From NCBI GenBank assembly GCA_907165065.1, contig OU015541.1, positions 7,512,501 through 7,576,500 of the forward strand: DNA of 64,000 bases. Direction: 5' to 3'. How positions within the stretch are numbered: the first letter of the stretch is position 1; every line of letters begins with the position of its first letter. Below the pieces are notes generated by a model. It was given only the letters and a program-made list of their open reading frames with translations, was not told the DNA's origin and ran no database searches. The DNA comes from Caprimulgus europaeus (lineage: Eukaryota; Chordata; Aves; Caprimulgiformes; Caprimulgidae). Below are positions 37,001 to 49,690 of this stretch, piece by piece. Position numbers and translations under genes: made by a program.

Positions 37001-40000
37001 AGACAGGCAGACTTTGGCACGTGATGGTCAGCTCTGGCAGAATTGTGTATGTGCTTTGGAAGGGGAGGAGGGAAAGAGGGATGGGGCTGAGGCAGCTGAA
37101 AATTATAAACCTGTCACAAATCTCCTCTCTGAAAACTGCAGAAATATTGAAATATCCTGAAGAAGAATAAACACCCGCCCTTGAATTCATACCTTTGTCC
37201 AACCTGTGGTTTTACAGCATTCCTGCTTGCTATGTTGTCATGGCACAGATGCTTTGTACTGCCTTTTTGTTCTTGTCTCGGTGTTGAGAAATCTGTACTA
37301 CCTTAATAATTAACCTGTTATGCTTAACTTTCATTATCTATATATTTTTTAATGTCTTCTATTGAGGTGACAAATGAAAGTGGTAGTTCTGCTACTGCTG
37401 CAGTGCTTTAACTTCAGACTCTGCACTCACTCTGTGCCTGTAGTAATGACTCCTATAAAAGTCCTCTGATTGTTCTCTGATGCAAATTGAGATCAGCAAT
37501 AATGTACCATTCTCTTTATAACAATTGTATACTGCTCAACTGCTTTGGACACCTTATTGAAGCATAAATCAACATTAAGATAGGTTAATAAATATTATGG
37601 TAAAAATTTAAACACTTCTGAAAAGCATAAATCCCTCTCTGCTTGTTCTTATGGAAAAGCAGAACAAAAAAAATATTTCATTTAAATACCTCTGTTTGGG
37701 GTGATGTAGAGGGAACACCAAAGTGGGATGTGGTGGTGGTAGGGTAAAGAAGACTTAAACCACTGCAGCTATCCACTGTTACAATTTTTAAGTCATCCTC
37801 ACTTGAAGTAGGGCTGAATTTCTGTGCCTGTATGTCTGCTGGACACTTAAAGCTTACAGTTGAGCTTGTCCTGCCTGTTTGTGCATCCACCAGCTGTAAC
37901 AATGAAACTTCAGTGAAAATAAGGTTGCTAAAAATTTGCATCTCCTTTTTCAACTCTTGCATATCTGATGGGGGAAGAATGTTGGTACACATGATGGGAG
38001 TAAGGAAACATATAAGGTTTTATTTCCTGACTCTTGCAGACGTGCTCTGGATTTATCACTGAACACTACCTATTTCCTATCTGAATGACACCACTATTAC
38101 AGCAGAGTGTTGGAAGAATTAATTCAGTAATGTTTGTAAAGTGCAAATGCAAAATAATAATTATCCTCTTCTAGCCCCTTGTTTGTATATCCACTTCCAT
38201 GTGGAAATGCCCTCAAACTGAGTAAACATACACAGATGAACATTAAAATAAACCTGTCAGGAACAGAGACTTGACAGCCCACCTCTTGCAATCCCCCTTT
38301 GCTGTGCTCACCTTACATGTCCAATATCCACCCAAGGCCGTTAGTCTGCATTTGGGCTGGGGCAGGGGTTCCTAGCTTCTCTCTAGCTTTTTTCTTTGTT
38401 TGCTCTGTTCTTTGTTTGCAGAGCTCCTGTGTGCTCAGTAGAACTTAGCTATAGCCACAGCATCTTGGAAAAAACCCATTATTTCATCCTTTTTATGAAC
38501 ACTCTAAATATAACTATTGAAGCAAAACAATAGTCAGATAAACAAAGAAATGCAGGCAGTGTAAGCAAAAGCCTCCTCTGCAGGTCTCGATTCAGCCAGT
38601 CTTCCTTTCTTTTGTATGTTTTAGCTAACAGCCCATTGAACTAACAATGAGAAAAAAGGGAATGACGATTTAATGCTACTCGTCACTGCTCTTTTGAAGA
38701 TATTAATACTAGTATAAAAGGTCTGATTTAAAGGGACTAGAACAAGGATGTTCAGCTAAGACTGATGGTCTCCTTGAATGTTCCCTGAGGGGTAGTTGTG
38801 GAATAGGGTGCTCAGGGCAGATGACTTGTCTGTGGTCCTAGGCTTTGTGATACTTCATGGCAGTACTGCTCTGAAGAACTGAATCACTCTGTTTAGTGAT
38901 TTAAACAACTTCTATACTTTTGCTACATCTTTGCTTGTATCTTAACTTCATATACTGCCCTGACAGTTGTACCCCACTGTCCTATTTGTAGCTGCACAGT
39001 GAAGCAGAGCTAGGAAGTGATCTGGCTGAAAAACACCTGGTCAGGAGGAGAGAGTTGTTTTCAGTTTCCTGAACTTGCTTGCCCTGCAGTCACATCAGTA
39101 GCCAGGCTACAACTAAGGTGAAGGTGATCTGGAAGCAGAATTAACTGTTAATGAGCAGTGTTTAAGCCACAGCTGACACCAGAAAATTTCTGACTGAACT
39201 ACAGTTTCAGTGCACATCTCGCTCCCAGTAGCAAAATGATACTTTTCAACAGAATGAAGGACAAAAGCCCAATTTTTCTGATTTCCTTTTGCTACTTTGA
39301 TCACTAGCATGTGCCATGGCTTGCAAGAAGAGAAGGTAAAACTAGGGTTAGAGGAGAAAAACATGCATTAGCTTTTAAATACAAGTAATATTGTTGCATG
39401 TTAGCAATGTATTTTAAATTATCTAGTTGAATAAACAACAAATGACATAAAACAGCAAACCATTGCTCTGTAATGACAGTTCTTGGATTGTGAATAAGGG
39501 AGTGGAAGGTTGAACTCAAAGACTGAACTGCTGGCAAAATATGCAAGAATTATAGAAGCACTAAATATTGTTCTTATTTTCCATTGAAGTTAGTGGCAAC
39601 AGTGTTAGGCCTTTCCTGAGAACTTCTGAAGGTTCCAGGGACAGAGCAGACAACATTTCTCATACAGGTTGGTCAGCAAGCACAAGTCTAACCATGTTTC
39701 CCCATGGAAATCATTGTGTAAGTGGATCTGATGCATAACACACTGTAAGTAGCAGGTTGCTGTGGCTACACAACAAATGCATTCAATAGGTGATATGTTA
39801 AACATATCTCTGTTGTCATATTTGGCCCCTTGGAAGCTCTGGCCCATGTGGTTTAGCATTGGCACTGGGTGGTACTCTGTTCCTTGAGAGTATGAACTTG
39901 TATGAAGAGGATAAAACCATTGTGCATACTGTTGCCATGCAGGGAATGTGCTGCACAGTCATACTAAGTAATAAAAAACTAGGTAATGTGTGCCTTTAAA

Positions 40001-41095
40001 TTTCTTCACTGTTTAAGAACCTACCTCAGGATTTTTAAAAGTGATAAGTAGGGGATAAAATGACAAATAGGGCTGGCTTTGGGTGCTGACACATGCAGAA
40101 CAGCATTTTGTTAGCAAGCACCTGGGCAGTGGTTTTATTTGAGGGAGACAACTTCTGAAGGGTGCTACAGGGCTACCACAGACTTGGCTCTGAGGGCTGT
40201 GTGGCTGTAAATGGTGACAGCAGATATATAGGGTCTGTGCCGCTGAGGAATAAATTAACGTGTAGTGAGGCTTAAGCTTCATTTGAGACAGAACCCTGTA
40301 CGAGAGAGACATGGAAAGATGGAAGATCCCATTAGCTTCTTCCATCTGCAACAGGTTATATTCTTGGTGAAAATCAGTGTGAGCTGAATCATGCCAGCCA
40401 TGTGTGACTGTGCCTTACAGGGAGATTGGCAAAGGGGGGGATATTGCTCCCTAAAATAGCATGTCTTGACATTATACACAGCAAAGGGCAACTCTATATT
40501 ACTGCACAATAAATGCATTTGAATAGCTGATTAGTGTTTCTGTAACATTCAACTTCTGTTCTAAATTATATTAGAAACTAGAGATTTAGGGAACTTGATC
40601 CTTTAGGGTAGCTCTAAATATCCTTTTTCTTCTACTTTATTAAATAAGGGGAAGGTTTCTCCACGTCAATCCTCTTTTTCTGTTCACTGAACAATAGAAA
40701 TGGTGTGCAAGGTCTGAGGCTGAAGAACTGGGCTCCTTTGGAGCTGGTAGCTTTGCAATGGGTCAAGGGGCACAAGAGAAACCTCTGTCAAATTGCTGAC
40801 ATGGGAGAACTCCTAGGGGTTGCCCATCTGGCTATGGAGCCCATGTTTCTGCACCTGCCAGAACAAGGAACATGCTGGGGTTGAGACAGGAGGAAGAGAA
40901 GTAAATACAGTTGGCAAAACATCCAGCACATCAGGAAGAGCATCTCCCGTGCTGCGTGTGCTGTGCAAATGTTGGCACTGGCCTAGAAATCAGAGAAGCA
41001 TAGCTGCTTCCCTGGGGGACACTGATGCTTTGCTTCACCCTAAATTTGGCCCATTATTAATATCCCCTTTTTCTCTTGCAGAAATGATCCATTGC
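34011..41095. other. Intergenic DNA, nothing named apart from one MIR end
   Basis: No exon, RNA gene or CR1 copy was recognised. A MIR 3' half lies at 38062-38165. A CpG-retaining block at about 38640-38720 might be regulatory but is weak. The pyrimidine-rich 36686-36957 stretch gives several overlapping Leu/Ser-rich frames, typical of low-complexity sequence. Confidence 0.5.
38062..38165 (+). repeat. MIR-type SINE, 3' half
   Basis: TTTCCTATCTGAATGACACCACTATTACAGC, then AGTGTTGGAAGAATTAATTCAGTAATGTTTGTAAAGTGC and an AATAATAATTAT end, parallel the MIR 3' half ('...CATCTGTAAAATGGG...', 'GTTGTGAGGATTAA', 'AATGTTTGTAAAGTGC'). Confidence 0.6.
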
Positions 41096-41600
41096 TTTTA
41101 ATGTCATTTCTTATTTAGGATAATGCCATCTGATGTGTCTGGGATGGGCCCGTAATTAGTATTACTTCCTTGCTAAATCCTTGACCAGCTACATGAGAAT
41201 GATTTAACTTCCTCTCCTCCCACCTGATTTATCTGTTTCTTTCTCTGAGGAGAGGAAAGTTTCCTAATTGGAGCACTATTTTCATGTGAACATTTACACA
41301 AAGTAGAGCCAAATATGCAAGCATTTTCTACTGATGTGAAACCTGCTGGTTACAGAATTCAATCTACAGTATTCTTGGCTAATCATTAATTCATCTGCTT
41401 GCAATTCATTCATCTTTATTTCACCATTTACTTAATGAGGGTAATAGGGAGCATCAAAATCTGAAGACTGATCATTTTTTAAGAGCAAGCATCTGATGAT
41501 AATTAATTAATAATAGTGACAACAATAACCTTAATTTTCCAGGTATTCCCCAAAGAGAGCTGTATTTTAATTATAGTTGCCACAAGGACAAATTAAATCT
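41096..41600. promoter_or_regulatory. Candidate conserved non-coding block
   Basis: A 500-bp non-repetitive region with many homeodomain ATTA/TAAT cores, including CCCGTAATTAGTATTAC near 41149-41165 and ATAATTAATTAATAATAG near 41499-41516. The flanks have no repeats or coding content. It resembles homeodomain-rich developmental enhancers; conservation is not tested. Confidence 0.35.
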
Positions 41601-43049
41601 CATGGATTCAAGCTTTGGTTTCTGGCATTCACTTCACAAGAGTAAGAAGAAAGCTATCTTCATGTAAAAATAATCTGAATTTTTTGGAAGATCCTGCAAA
41701 TGGCAGAGATGAAGAGAAGATAAATACTGCTGATGATATTTGGTATGACATTGGTAATTCTCAGAGGGACTCCACAGTGTAGTGTGCCAGTGTAGATGTT
41801 CTTTGCTTTTATGAAGGTGACAGACTTGACCTGTCATGTACTAGTTACACCCTGGACAGACTAGAAATGTCACAAACTGCTAACAGTTACTACATAAGAT
41901 ATAAAAGCTTCTCCTTGGAAAGCTGTGGCACTGAAAGAGGTGGGGGTAAACCACCCTCCTACTCTAAGGTTTGGGTTTTGTTGGGTTTTTTTACTTTATC
42001 CTCCCATGTGACAGTATGCATACCAGAAATTATTTGGGGCAGAAAAAGCTATTTTAGCAAACTTAATAATACTAGATTAAATAAAGCAATGGCAGTGAAT
42101 AGATGCAGCATTTTGTTACTATTTCAAAGGTTTTGTGGTGCATAAGGCTGAGTTGGACTGGGAGAACTGTAGAAGAATTTCTTATACATAAAGAAGATGT
42201 AGATATGAGGAAGGTGTGTGACTAATTCTGTACTGATTTACCCTGGTGAGCGCTTGCTGCAAGAGCACTTCAGTCACTACAACTCAGCTGTGCACTGGGC
42301 TTCTCCAGTTCAGACTTGAGCAGGCATATAATTTGAAGGACTTGGTTACTAGAAAGATGTTTAAGCATGCGTCTCGCCCTAGATAAGGCTGAGTACTAGA
42401 TATGCATGTACCACGTGTCTATATGTGAGATACTGGTCCAAGATCTGAACTTCTGCAGATGGCTGAATTCTGCCCTTCAGAGATTCATGTCCAGCCTGGT
42501 GAGCCCAGCCATGTGTTGAGTTCCCAGTTCTCCTTCAGTCCTGCTTATATGTTGGATCCTGGTGCAGGTTATGTTTCTAAAGCAGTCGGAGGCAAATTTT
42601 GTTCTTGGAGTTGGTGGCATACTATTAGGCTGTCCCTGTGGTTCTGAAACCTAGTTTTGTGCTTGGCTGGGGAATAACCAATATATACAATGTTAAAATT
42701 GCAGGATTGCTTTTTATGATACAAGCACTTAATCTGTAAAACATATTATCAAGCTTCATGATGAATAAGAAGCTTTTATTTGTCCATTCCCAGCTGTTTT
42801 TATAGGATGATCTAAGGTTAGTGCTGAAAATAAGAAAGAAATGCATAGCCTCATGTAGGTGAATCTTGCATCAAAATTTTGTTTCAGTAAACTGGGAAGT
42901 AAAACAAATGACTGGTTGGTTTGAGTTCACTCTTAACTTCAGCTTGAAGAAGACCTTTGAAAAGTTTTTCGGTTGTTAATGCTTGGATTTGCTGTTATTT
43001 TACATGCCTGCTCATTCTTAGAGGAAATTCAACTATGAGCAAAACAAAC

Positions 43050-43460
43050 ACAGAATCTGGCTTGCCCTTCCCAAACACGCAATCGTGTCTTAGTCCATAT
43101 CTGAAGTGCTTCCGCGCCACAGGTGATTAATGCATGAATCGTATGTTCTTTGTAGGCTGGTGTACAGTGTAAAACACTGCTGTGTTCAAACACAACTGCA
43201 AAGAACTGAGTGAGTCAACTGACACAACCCTGAGCACAGCGTACCCTGCTCTGCAGCGAATGCCTCCTTGGGAACACTGTAGCTGATAGCTGCCTTGTTC
43301 TTTGTGTGCGTATTTGACTATGATAACATTGTCTAGTGAAGAAAAGCCATTAGACTCACTCTCAGAAACTCTTAGTTAGATTGTTTTGATCTTAAAGGCA
43401 AATATGCTTGGATCAGACCATTCCGGGTTGACTTTGGCGCAGTTCGGTTTATTGCAATAG
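43050..43460. promoter_or_regulatory. Candidate conserved non-coding block with retained CpGs
   Basis: About nine CpGs persist over 400 bp (for example in CACGCAATCGTG at 43076-43087, TCCGCGCC at 43111, GCGTACC near 43240 and GGCGCAGTTCGG near 43436), unlike the CpG-poor surroundings. GATTAATGCATGAATC at 43125-43140 is POU/homeodomain-like. No frame or repeat was recognised. Confidence 0.35.
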
Positions 43461-43879
43461 AGCTGCATTATTTAAAGATGTCTCCTCCAGTCTTCAAAGT
43501 CAACAACTGCTGCACAGGAGGCAAGTGTTGGTAATTGACACTTGAATATTAGTTGGTCATAGAGGTATGTGTTTACTAAACTATAGTTCAAGTTTGTCCT
43601 TGCTTGTTTATACTTCCAGGGAGCTTTGCACTTGCTTATGACTTCATCCCGTTTTTTGCTGGACTGTTCAGCAAGCTCCAGCAATATACCAAATCTTAAG
43701 CAATAATTAATCCAGTTTATTTTTTGAAGTAAAAGCTGCTGCTTCAGACTAGTGCCAATATGAAGTCTATTGCTGGTGGACCCTCCCATTGTGCCACTTG
43801 ATAGTTAGGGAACTTCAACCTCTGTTAAATGGTGTCCTTTTTTCTTCCACAGACCAAGTAGTTCTCAGGCAAGTCTTAG

Positions 43880-43985
43880 GTGGTGGGTTTTGGGGGGGTT
43901 TTGTTTGATGTTTGGTTTGGGGTTTTTTGTTTGTTTGTTTTAGTTGGGTTCAGAGTTGGCTGTTTAGTTGTTTGGGTTTTTTTCG
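43880..43985. repeat. G/T-rich low-complexity tract
   Basis: Runs of G (up to seven at about 43891-43897) and T alternate, with GTTT units. The plus strand is almost free of A and C. A G-quadruplex is conceivable, but the spacing between G runs is uneven. Confidence 0.7.
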
Positions 43986-46900
43986 CATGAGTCTGGCTAT
44001 CATTTCTAGGAAGAAAGAATGCAACTGCCTCTGTGAAGACAGAGAAATGCTCTAATCAAGTTGTAATAGGCATATCAACATTAAAAAGATTAAGGAAAGC
44101 TTGAGAGCCCTGAATAGAAAGGTTTTGATGGGAACCTGCTTACCCTGTCTGCTGTAATGCTGGGAGACCCTGGAGGAGAAAGACTATGTCCAAAGAGAAC
44201 AGTTGCCAGATTGCCTTGGTAAGGATGCTGAAATTGCCAGGAAGCAGGTAAAGGGTTTGCCATGAATCAGTTAAGAGTTAGGAGTGCTTCTGTCTTCCTG
44301 TAGTTTGTGAAGGATGTTGGAAATATCTGAATATTGGTCATTAAGAAGTGTTTACTGATAACTCAGCTACTAGAGGAAAATCCTTCTAATTAAAAATGAC
44401 AGCAACAGAAATTATTTGAAGTCATTTTGGAATGTTATGCCAGCTAACCTCTACCTTCTCTCACGTATGCTGACTTGAGCATGAAATAACCTGGGATCTG
44501 ATTGCTCTGTCTTGCTCTTGATCTGATACCACTTCCACAGAAGTTGCTGGGAGCATCTTAGTGACTGCAGTGAGAGGACGAGCAGGTAGCTCTGGACGTT
44601 TTCTGAAGGGCTAGGATATTTCTGTTGGGCTTCTCTTGGAGTCTTATACTTTAAAAGGAGTATCAAGGAAAAACTTTTTGGGGAAAATAAGTGTGTAATG
44701 ACTATTAAAATGCATATGAGTTGCTATAGGACATTTATCACTTTTTATGTAAAAAATAGCATTTTAGGAGCAGAATAGCCGTAAAGTATACGTTGGTAAT
44801 GTCAGTCTCTGCTGCCTTGTAATTCACAGCACATTAGGACTGCAGGGAAGCTATGCATAGTCTTGACTTTCCCTTCTTTTTTCTTGCTTTTTAAAATAGG
44901 CACTCAAGGAAAAGAGTCCAGCATCCGCTTAAAGGAAACGTAGAGCTAGTCATTAGCACTGGCTCAGCTTTTAGCACTTTGTTGTTGAAGGTACCTACTG
45001 GTCTCAAGAGGCGTGACAAGCTGTTTTCATTCTCTAATTTACAGGAGAGATGAAATGTGCAACCCACTTCACGTTAGGTAGTGGTGAATCTGCAATTTAA
45101 GCCCTCAGTCTTTACTCTGTCAAAATTTTTCTTGGGGAATAAAATGCCTGTATAAAGATTTTTGGGAATCATATTCCAACTGTTATCATTGTCTCAAGAG
45201 CAGGTAACTTGCTTTCCTACTGGTGACAATATTTATGTAGTAAATGCCTAAGTAATTTGGAGATAACGTGGAAAGGAAAAATCTCCCGTTATTACAAACA
45301 CGTCAAGGTTGCTTATTTTATTTTTTCTTCCTGAATTCCACATGTGACAAGCAGCGTCATGACATGTCAGGTCAGGCTGCATCAATCATGTCATCTTACA
45401 TTACATCATGTGTGCAGGATGGTGGAAACCACTTATGGGTCAGACAGGAGACTTGAAGAAACAATTTCTTGTAGCTTGAATGGGGGAGAAAGCATTGGGG
45501 AAAAGGAGGAGACTGAAGTAAAGCACAGGATTTTTTCCCTGAACAGATGGCCAGCCCACCCACCATCAGGTAAAGTCAGATAGGGCTGGGGATACAAAAC
45601 TCATCAGATGGATTGTTATTTCATAATGCTGTAAGAACCTAAGATGCAAAAATGTGCTAGCTTCATGAGGGAAAGACTTCCAATTTAGAGTTGGAAAAAC
45701 TTTTGATGGAATTCTGCAATTTCTGAGTGGAGAATCCAGTTTAGATATTTGCAGAATTTGCTGAATTTAAGGAGATAGAAAGTGAAAGTTTAGACCCTAT
45801 GGGGGGGAAAAACCCCAACCGAGGAGAAGAGAATTCTTTTAAAAGTACTTTTCATTTTGTCCAAAGCTTTTTCCAATATATGCAATAATTAAGTAAAATA
45901 CGTTTTATGTTGAAATTTTTATCCTTGAAACTTTTAATTATATTAATTTCTTTAAGTGTGCTTTCTAGTAGAGACAGAGTTATGGAAGTTGCACATTTGT
46001 AAACAAGAATTGTCACCCACACTAAAGTCTGCTTTTGAAGAGGAGCCCGTTAGTGGGAACATCTTGACTTTTGATGCTTACTGAGGAAGTTTATAATCCA
46101 AAAAATGGATGCTCCGGGGTCATTTGAGGCTCAGCTCCACAGTAGAAAGCCAAGTGTAACATACAGCAAATGTTTGTTTCCCTGCTGCTATCTGGGTCAC
46201 AGAATCAAAACAGATTTCAGCAGATTTTGACTTTGTCTTTAAGATTTTGCTTCTGTTCTTGTCACTAGCAGATTTGAATGTCTTTCTGCTGAGGTCTGAC
46301 TTGTATGGCTGTTTTGAACTGTAGAAAACAAAGCTTTGTCTCTACCATGTTAGGCCAAGTTTAAAGCTGATTCAGCTTTTTAGGTTTTTCAAGCATTTTC
46401 ACAACAGAATTAAAGTTAAAAGGTCTATCTCCACATTTTCAGAAAACAAGACCAAGTTGACTTTTTAGTCTAATTCCATTTGTGCTTTACATTTTTTCCT
46501 TTTAGTTTTAAACTTAACATAATTTTTAAGCAAAGTATTTGAAACAGAGTGCTTAAAAAGAAGAAGTTAGGCTAACTTATTTTACTGACAAGTTGTGTTG
46601 ATTCATGTTTTTTCTTCTGGAATATATTTTAATAGTACTAATTGTGATCCTTTCTGAGGCTTCCTAGCAATGTCAACAGCTGCTGCAGTTTGCAAGACAG
46701 GTAATGTGCTTGCATATTCTCATGCATTCTTCAAGCTTTGGAGAGTATTAGACTTTTTTGGATACTTCTAGGCTCTCTTGCCAAATATGGTGGAAAATAA
46801 GTGTGATATCAACACTTTTGCAGCAGTTTTTGCTCCATCCAAAGAGGGCAAAACAACAACCAAAAAAACCTCACCCCTCGTTTCCTTCTCAAGCTGCTGC

Positions 46901-47527
46901 TTGCTTGAATGGATTGGGCAGAATAAGAACCAAATAAAAGCTGTTGGCTCGGATGTTGTAGTTGGCACAAAGCAGAATTTCTTTTAAAAAGGCTTATTGA
47001 ATTAAATTATTGAAGGTACAGAAAATAAATGCAGTAGTGCTTAGTATGTCAAATGCATATGTAACTCCTTAAATGAAGAATAAATGTTATCTGGAAAATT
47101 GGTGTTGCCCAATGGCCTCAAGAAAGGACAGATGGGAAAGAGGAGTAGTTAACCCTGTGGCTGTCAAGACACTACAGTGACAAGTGCTTCATGCAAACAC
47201 ATATTTTCAGGCAGAAAGCCTAAAAGATCTAGCAGTGCTCAGTATTGAAATTCTGGTTTCATATGTCTCTTCTTACAATATGTAGTATAAATGTGTATAC
47301 TTTAAGCTATATAGTGTAACTGAATCTGACATATCTTGTCTAGACTCAGTTTGTCATAATAAATGCCATTTCCTTGAGTTATGAGTTAGTTCTTGAAAGA
47401 AAGGAAAATAAAGGAATAATTGATCATTTCTTTCTGCTCATGTAATCATGGAAAGAGTTCTTGGAGCACACCTTGCAACTTACCCCAGCTCTTCGTGTTT
47501 GTTTTTGAAAGTAATCATTGTGTGGGA

Positions 47528-47549
47528 CTTCTTTTTTTTTTTTTTTTTG
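47528..47549. repeat. Poly-T run
   Basis: About 18-20 consecutive T; on the minus strand a poly(A) run. No retroelement body is recognisable on either side. Confidence 0.85.
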
Positions 47550-48504
47550 ATGGGTTGAGCTACTTTAATCTCAACTCTGCCTTCTCTACATATTCTTTTG
47601 ACCTTCCAGTCAAGATTTTTTCCAATTTATCTTCTCCCCTCGTGATCTAACTCCATTAGAAGATAAAGGGTGAGCTCTTCCTCTGTTGTAAATTGGGCTT
47701 TGCTTGTGCAATGTTAGCTGGCACACATCTGACTTCTGAATCTTTCCTGGAATAAGATGTGTCCAAAAATGGAGTTCTACAAAGATGAGATCATCCCTGA
47801 GTTTCCCAGCAGAAATGAGAACTGACTCAAACTTTCAACTATGATTAGAGGTGAACTGCAGGAGGAAAAACTGAGAATAAGCTAGTCGTGATTGGCAAAT
47901 GCCTGGTTCATAGTTTAGCCTTGTTTTCACTGTCCATATAGCATCTCTTGGAATGCCATGTAATTCAAAAGTGTGTATCTTATTTTCTGAAGTTTCAGCT
48001 GATACCTGATACTAAAACCTGCATCTAGTCATCTCTGTATGGGAAGTTTTCCTCAATTCCCTCTGTCCAGAATAAAATGTATCCTCTGAAGTAGATAACA
48101 ATTGCAATATATTGATATAACAAACTGAGAAAACTGTTGTGATTAAGTGGCTCGAAGAGCAACCAACCAAAGAATGTGTGTACAACAATGTGCTTAACAT
48201 GAATCCACAACACCATTGCAAATATATTTTGATGAGATGCTCTGAAAGTATTGTCCATAGCCTTATTGGTCATATTATAAAAATTATCTGAGACTTAACA
48301 AAATAAGTGAGGTAACTATGGAGTGGTTTTGAGTGATCCATTCCCATACATGGATGTGACTGCACAAGCATGTACAGAGTATCTTGAGTTTCGTAAATGT
48401 ATTTGTAGGATTGATTTAGTCTCACTTGTTCCCATCCTTTTTTTATTAAACTTACTCAAAGTTTAAGAAGTAAAGTAAAAATGGTACATGTCTGTCTAGC
48501 TTTT

Positions 48505-48570
48505 GGGTTTTTTGGATTTTTTTTTGTTTTTTTGCGGTTTGTTTGTGGTTTTGGTTCCCCCCCCACCCCC
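48505..48570. repeat. T/G-rich then C-rich low-complexity tract
   Basis: GTTTTTTGG units followed by an eight-C run and CACCCCC. Simple sequence only. Confidence 0.8.
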
Positions 48571-49559
48571 TTCCAGAAAGTATTAGCATTGCAGATAAAT
48601 TTAGAGGATGTTAAATCTTGGCTTGCTAACAGGAGGCTCAAAGATACTGCAATCTGGTCTCAGTATAATGAGCCCCTTTTGTTATATTTAAATACTATCA
48701 TACTATCCTATATACAGCAAAGCATTGGGATGTTTTATATTAACAATGCACCAGCACTAAAACCTCAGACAACTCTAAAAAGGCGCTAATTATTATTATT
48801 AGTGTTTTACACTAACAATAAATGTCAAATGGAACCCTGCAAACAAATAACTACCTGTCACTAAGTGAATGAAAAGCAATCTTAGTAAAGTGAATTAAAA
48901 CCCAAACAACAGAAAACTCTACAGGCAGGCGCTACTAGGGTGGCTTAGCTGGGTGGTTGTTGCAGCTCCTGTTACAAGAAGAGCAGCAGCAGTATGTTCT
49001 TGATTGTGGCAGTCCTGATAGTCATGTCTTTTCATTGACATGTAGGGCACCTGGTTAGTGGGAGGTGTATGAGCTCATATCAGCTGAAGTGCATCAGCTG
49101 TAGGAGACACTTAGTCATGGTAAATGGAAATTGGATACTAGTGAGATTTAGCTGTTGTATTTACTGTGTTGCTTGCTGTGCTTGGAAGTTTTAGCAGTGA
49201 AAAATTAAAGTTGGACACTAGAGCATGTATTTGTTTTGGTGACATATTCTCGTAAATTTTTCAAGGTACTTTGACTGTCTCCCAATGACTTATTTTTATA
49301 AATTGTACATTTTATTTTTCAATCTTCATGTATCTTTGATACCTGATTGACATTTTCAGGACACTCTAATCCTTTCTACTGAAGCAAGCTCTCACAGTGG
49401 CAGCTCTTGCAATCAGCTTCACAGAGCTCTCCTCAGTCTGTTTTTGTGATGAGCATGAGGTCTATGACTGAAGAACTGAAAGGAATTGAGATTTGGTGAG
49501 TGACAGGACAGGCTTTCATAGTGACAGAGTTTGATTCTCACATAGACCTGTTCATAAAA

Positions 49560-49690
49560 TTCAGATTTGTGGACCCTGAGTCTACCCTCACACCAGTTTT
49601 AATCTAACAGTCCACTCATCTCAGCTGAGTTGCAAGAAAATAAAAGAATAAACAAGATGAGAATTGGCCCTGAAGCCTTGATTCAGACAG
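49560..49690. repeat. Old amniote dispersed repeat copy (eroded, palindromic type)
   Basis: GGACCCTGAGTCTACCCTCACACCAGTTTTAATCTAACAGTCCACT, with AGAATTGGCCCTGA downstream, resembles the common sauropsid pattern 'GACCCTGATTCT...TTACACCAGTGTAAATC...ACTCCACT ... AGAATTTGGCCC'. The family is not named with confidence. Confidence 0.4.

Noticed and set aside
38659..38670. 12-mer GGAATGACGATT shared with intron 1 (12434-12445)
   Set aside because: In a 64-kb window hundreds of 12-mer matches are expected by chance, so the sharing is not evidence of common function.
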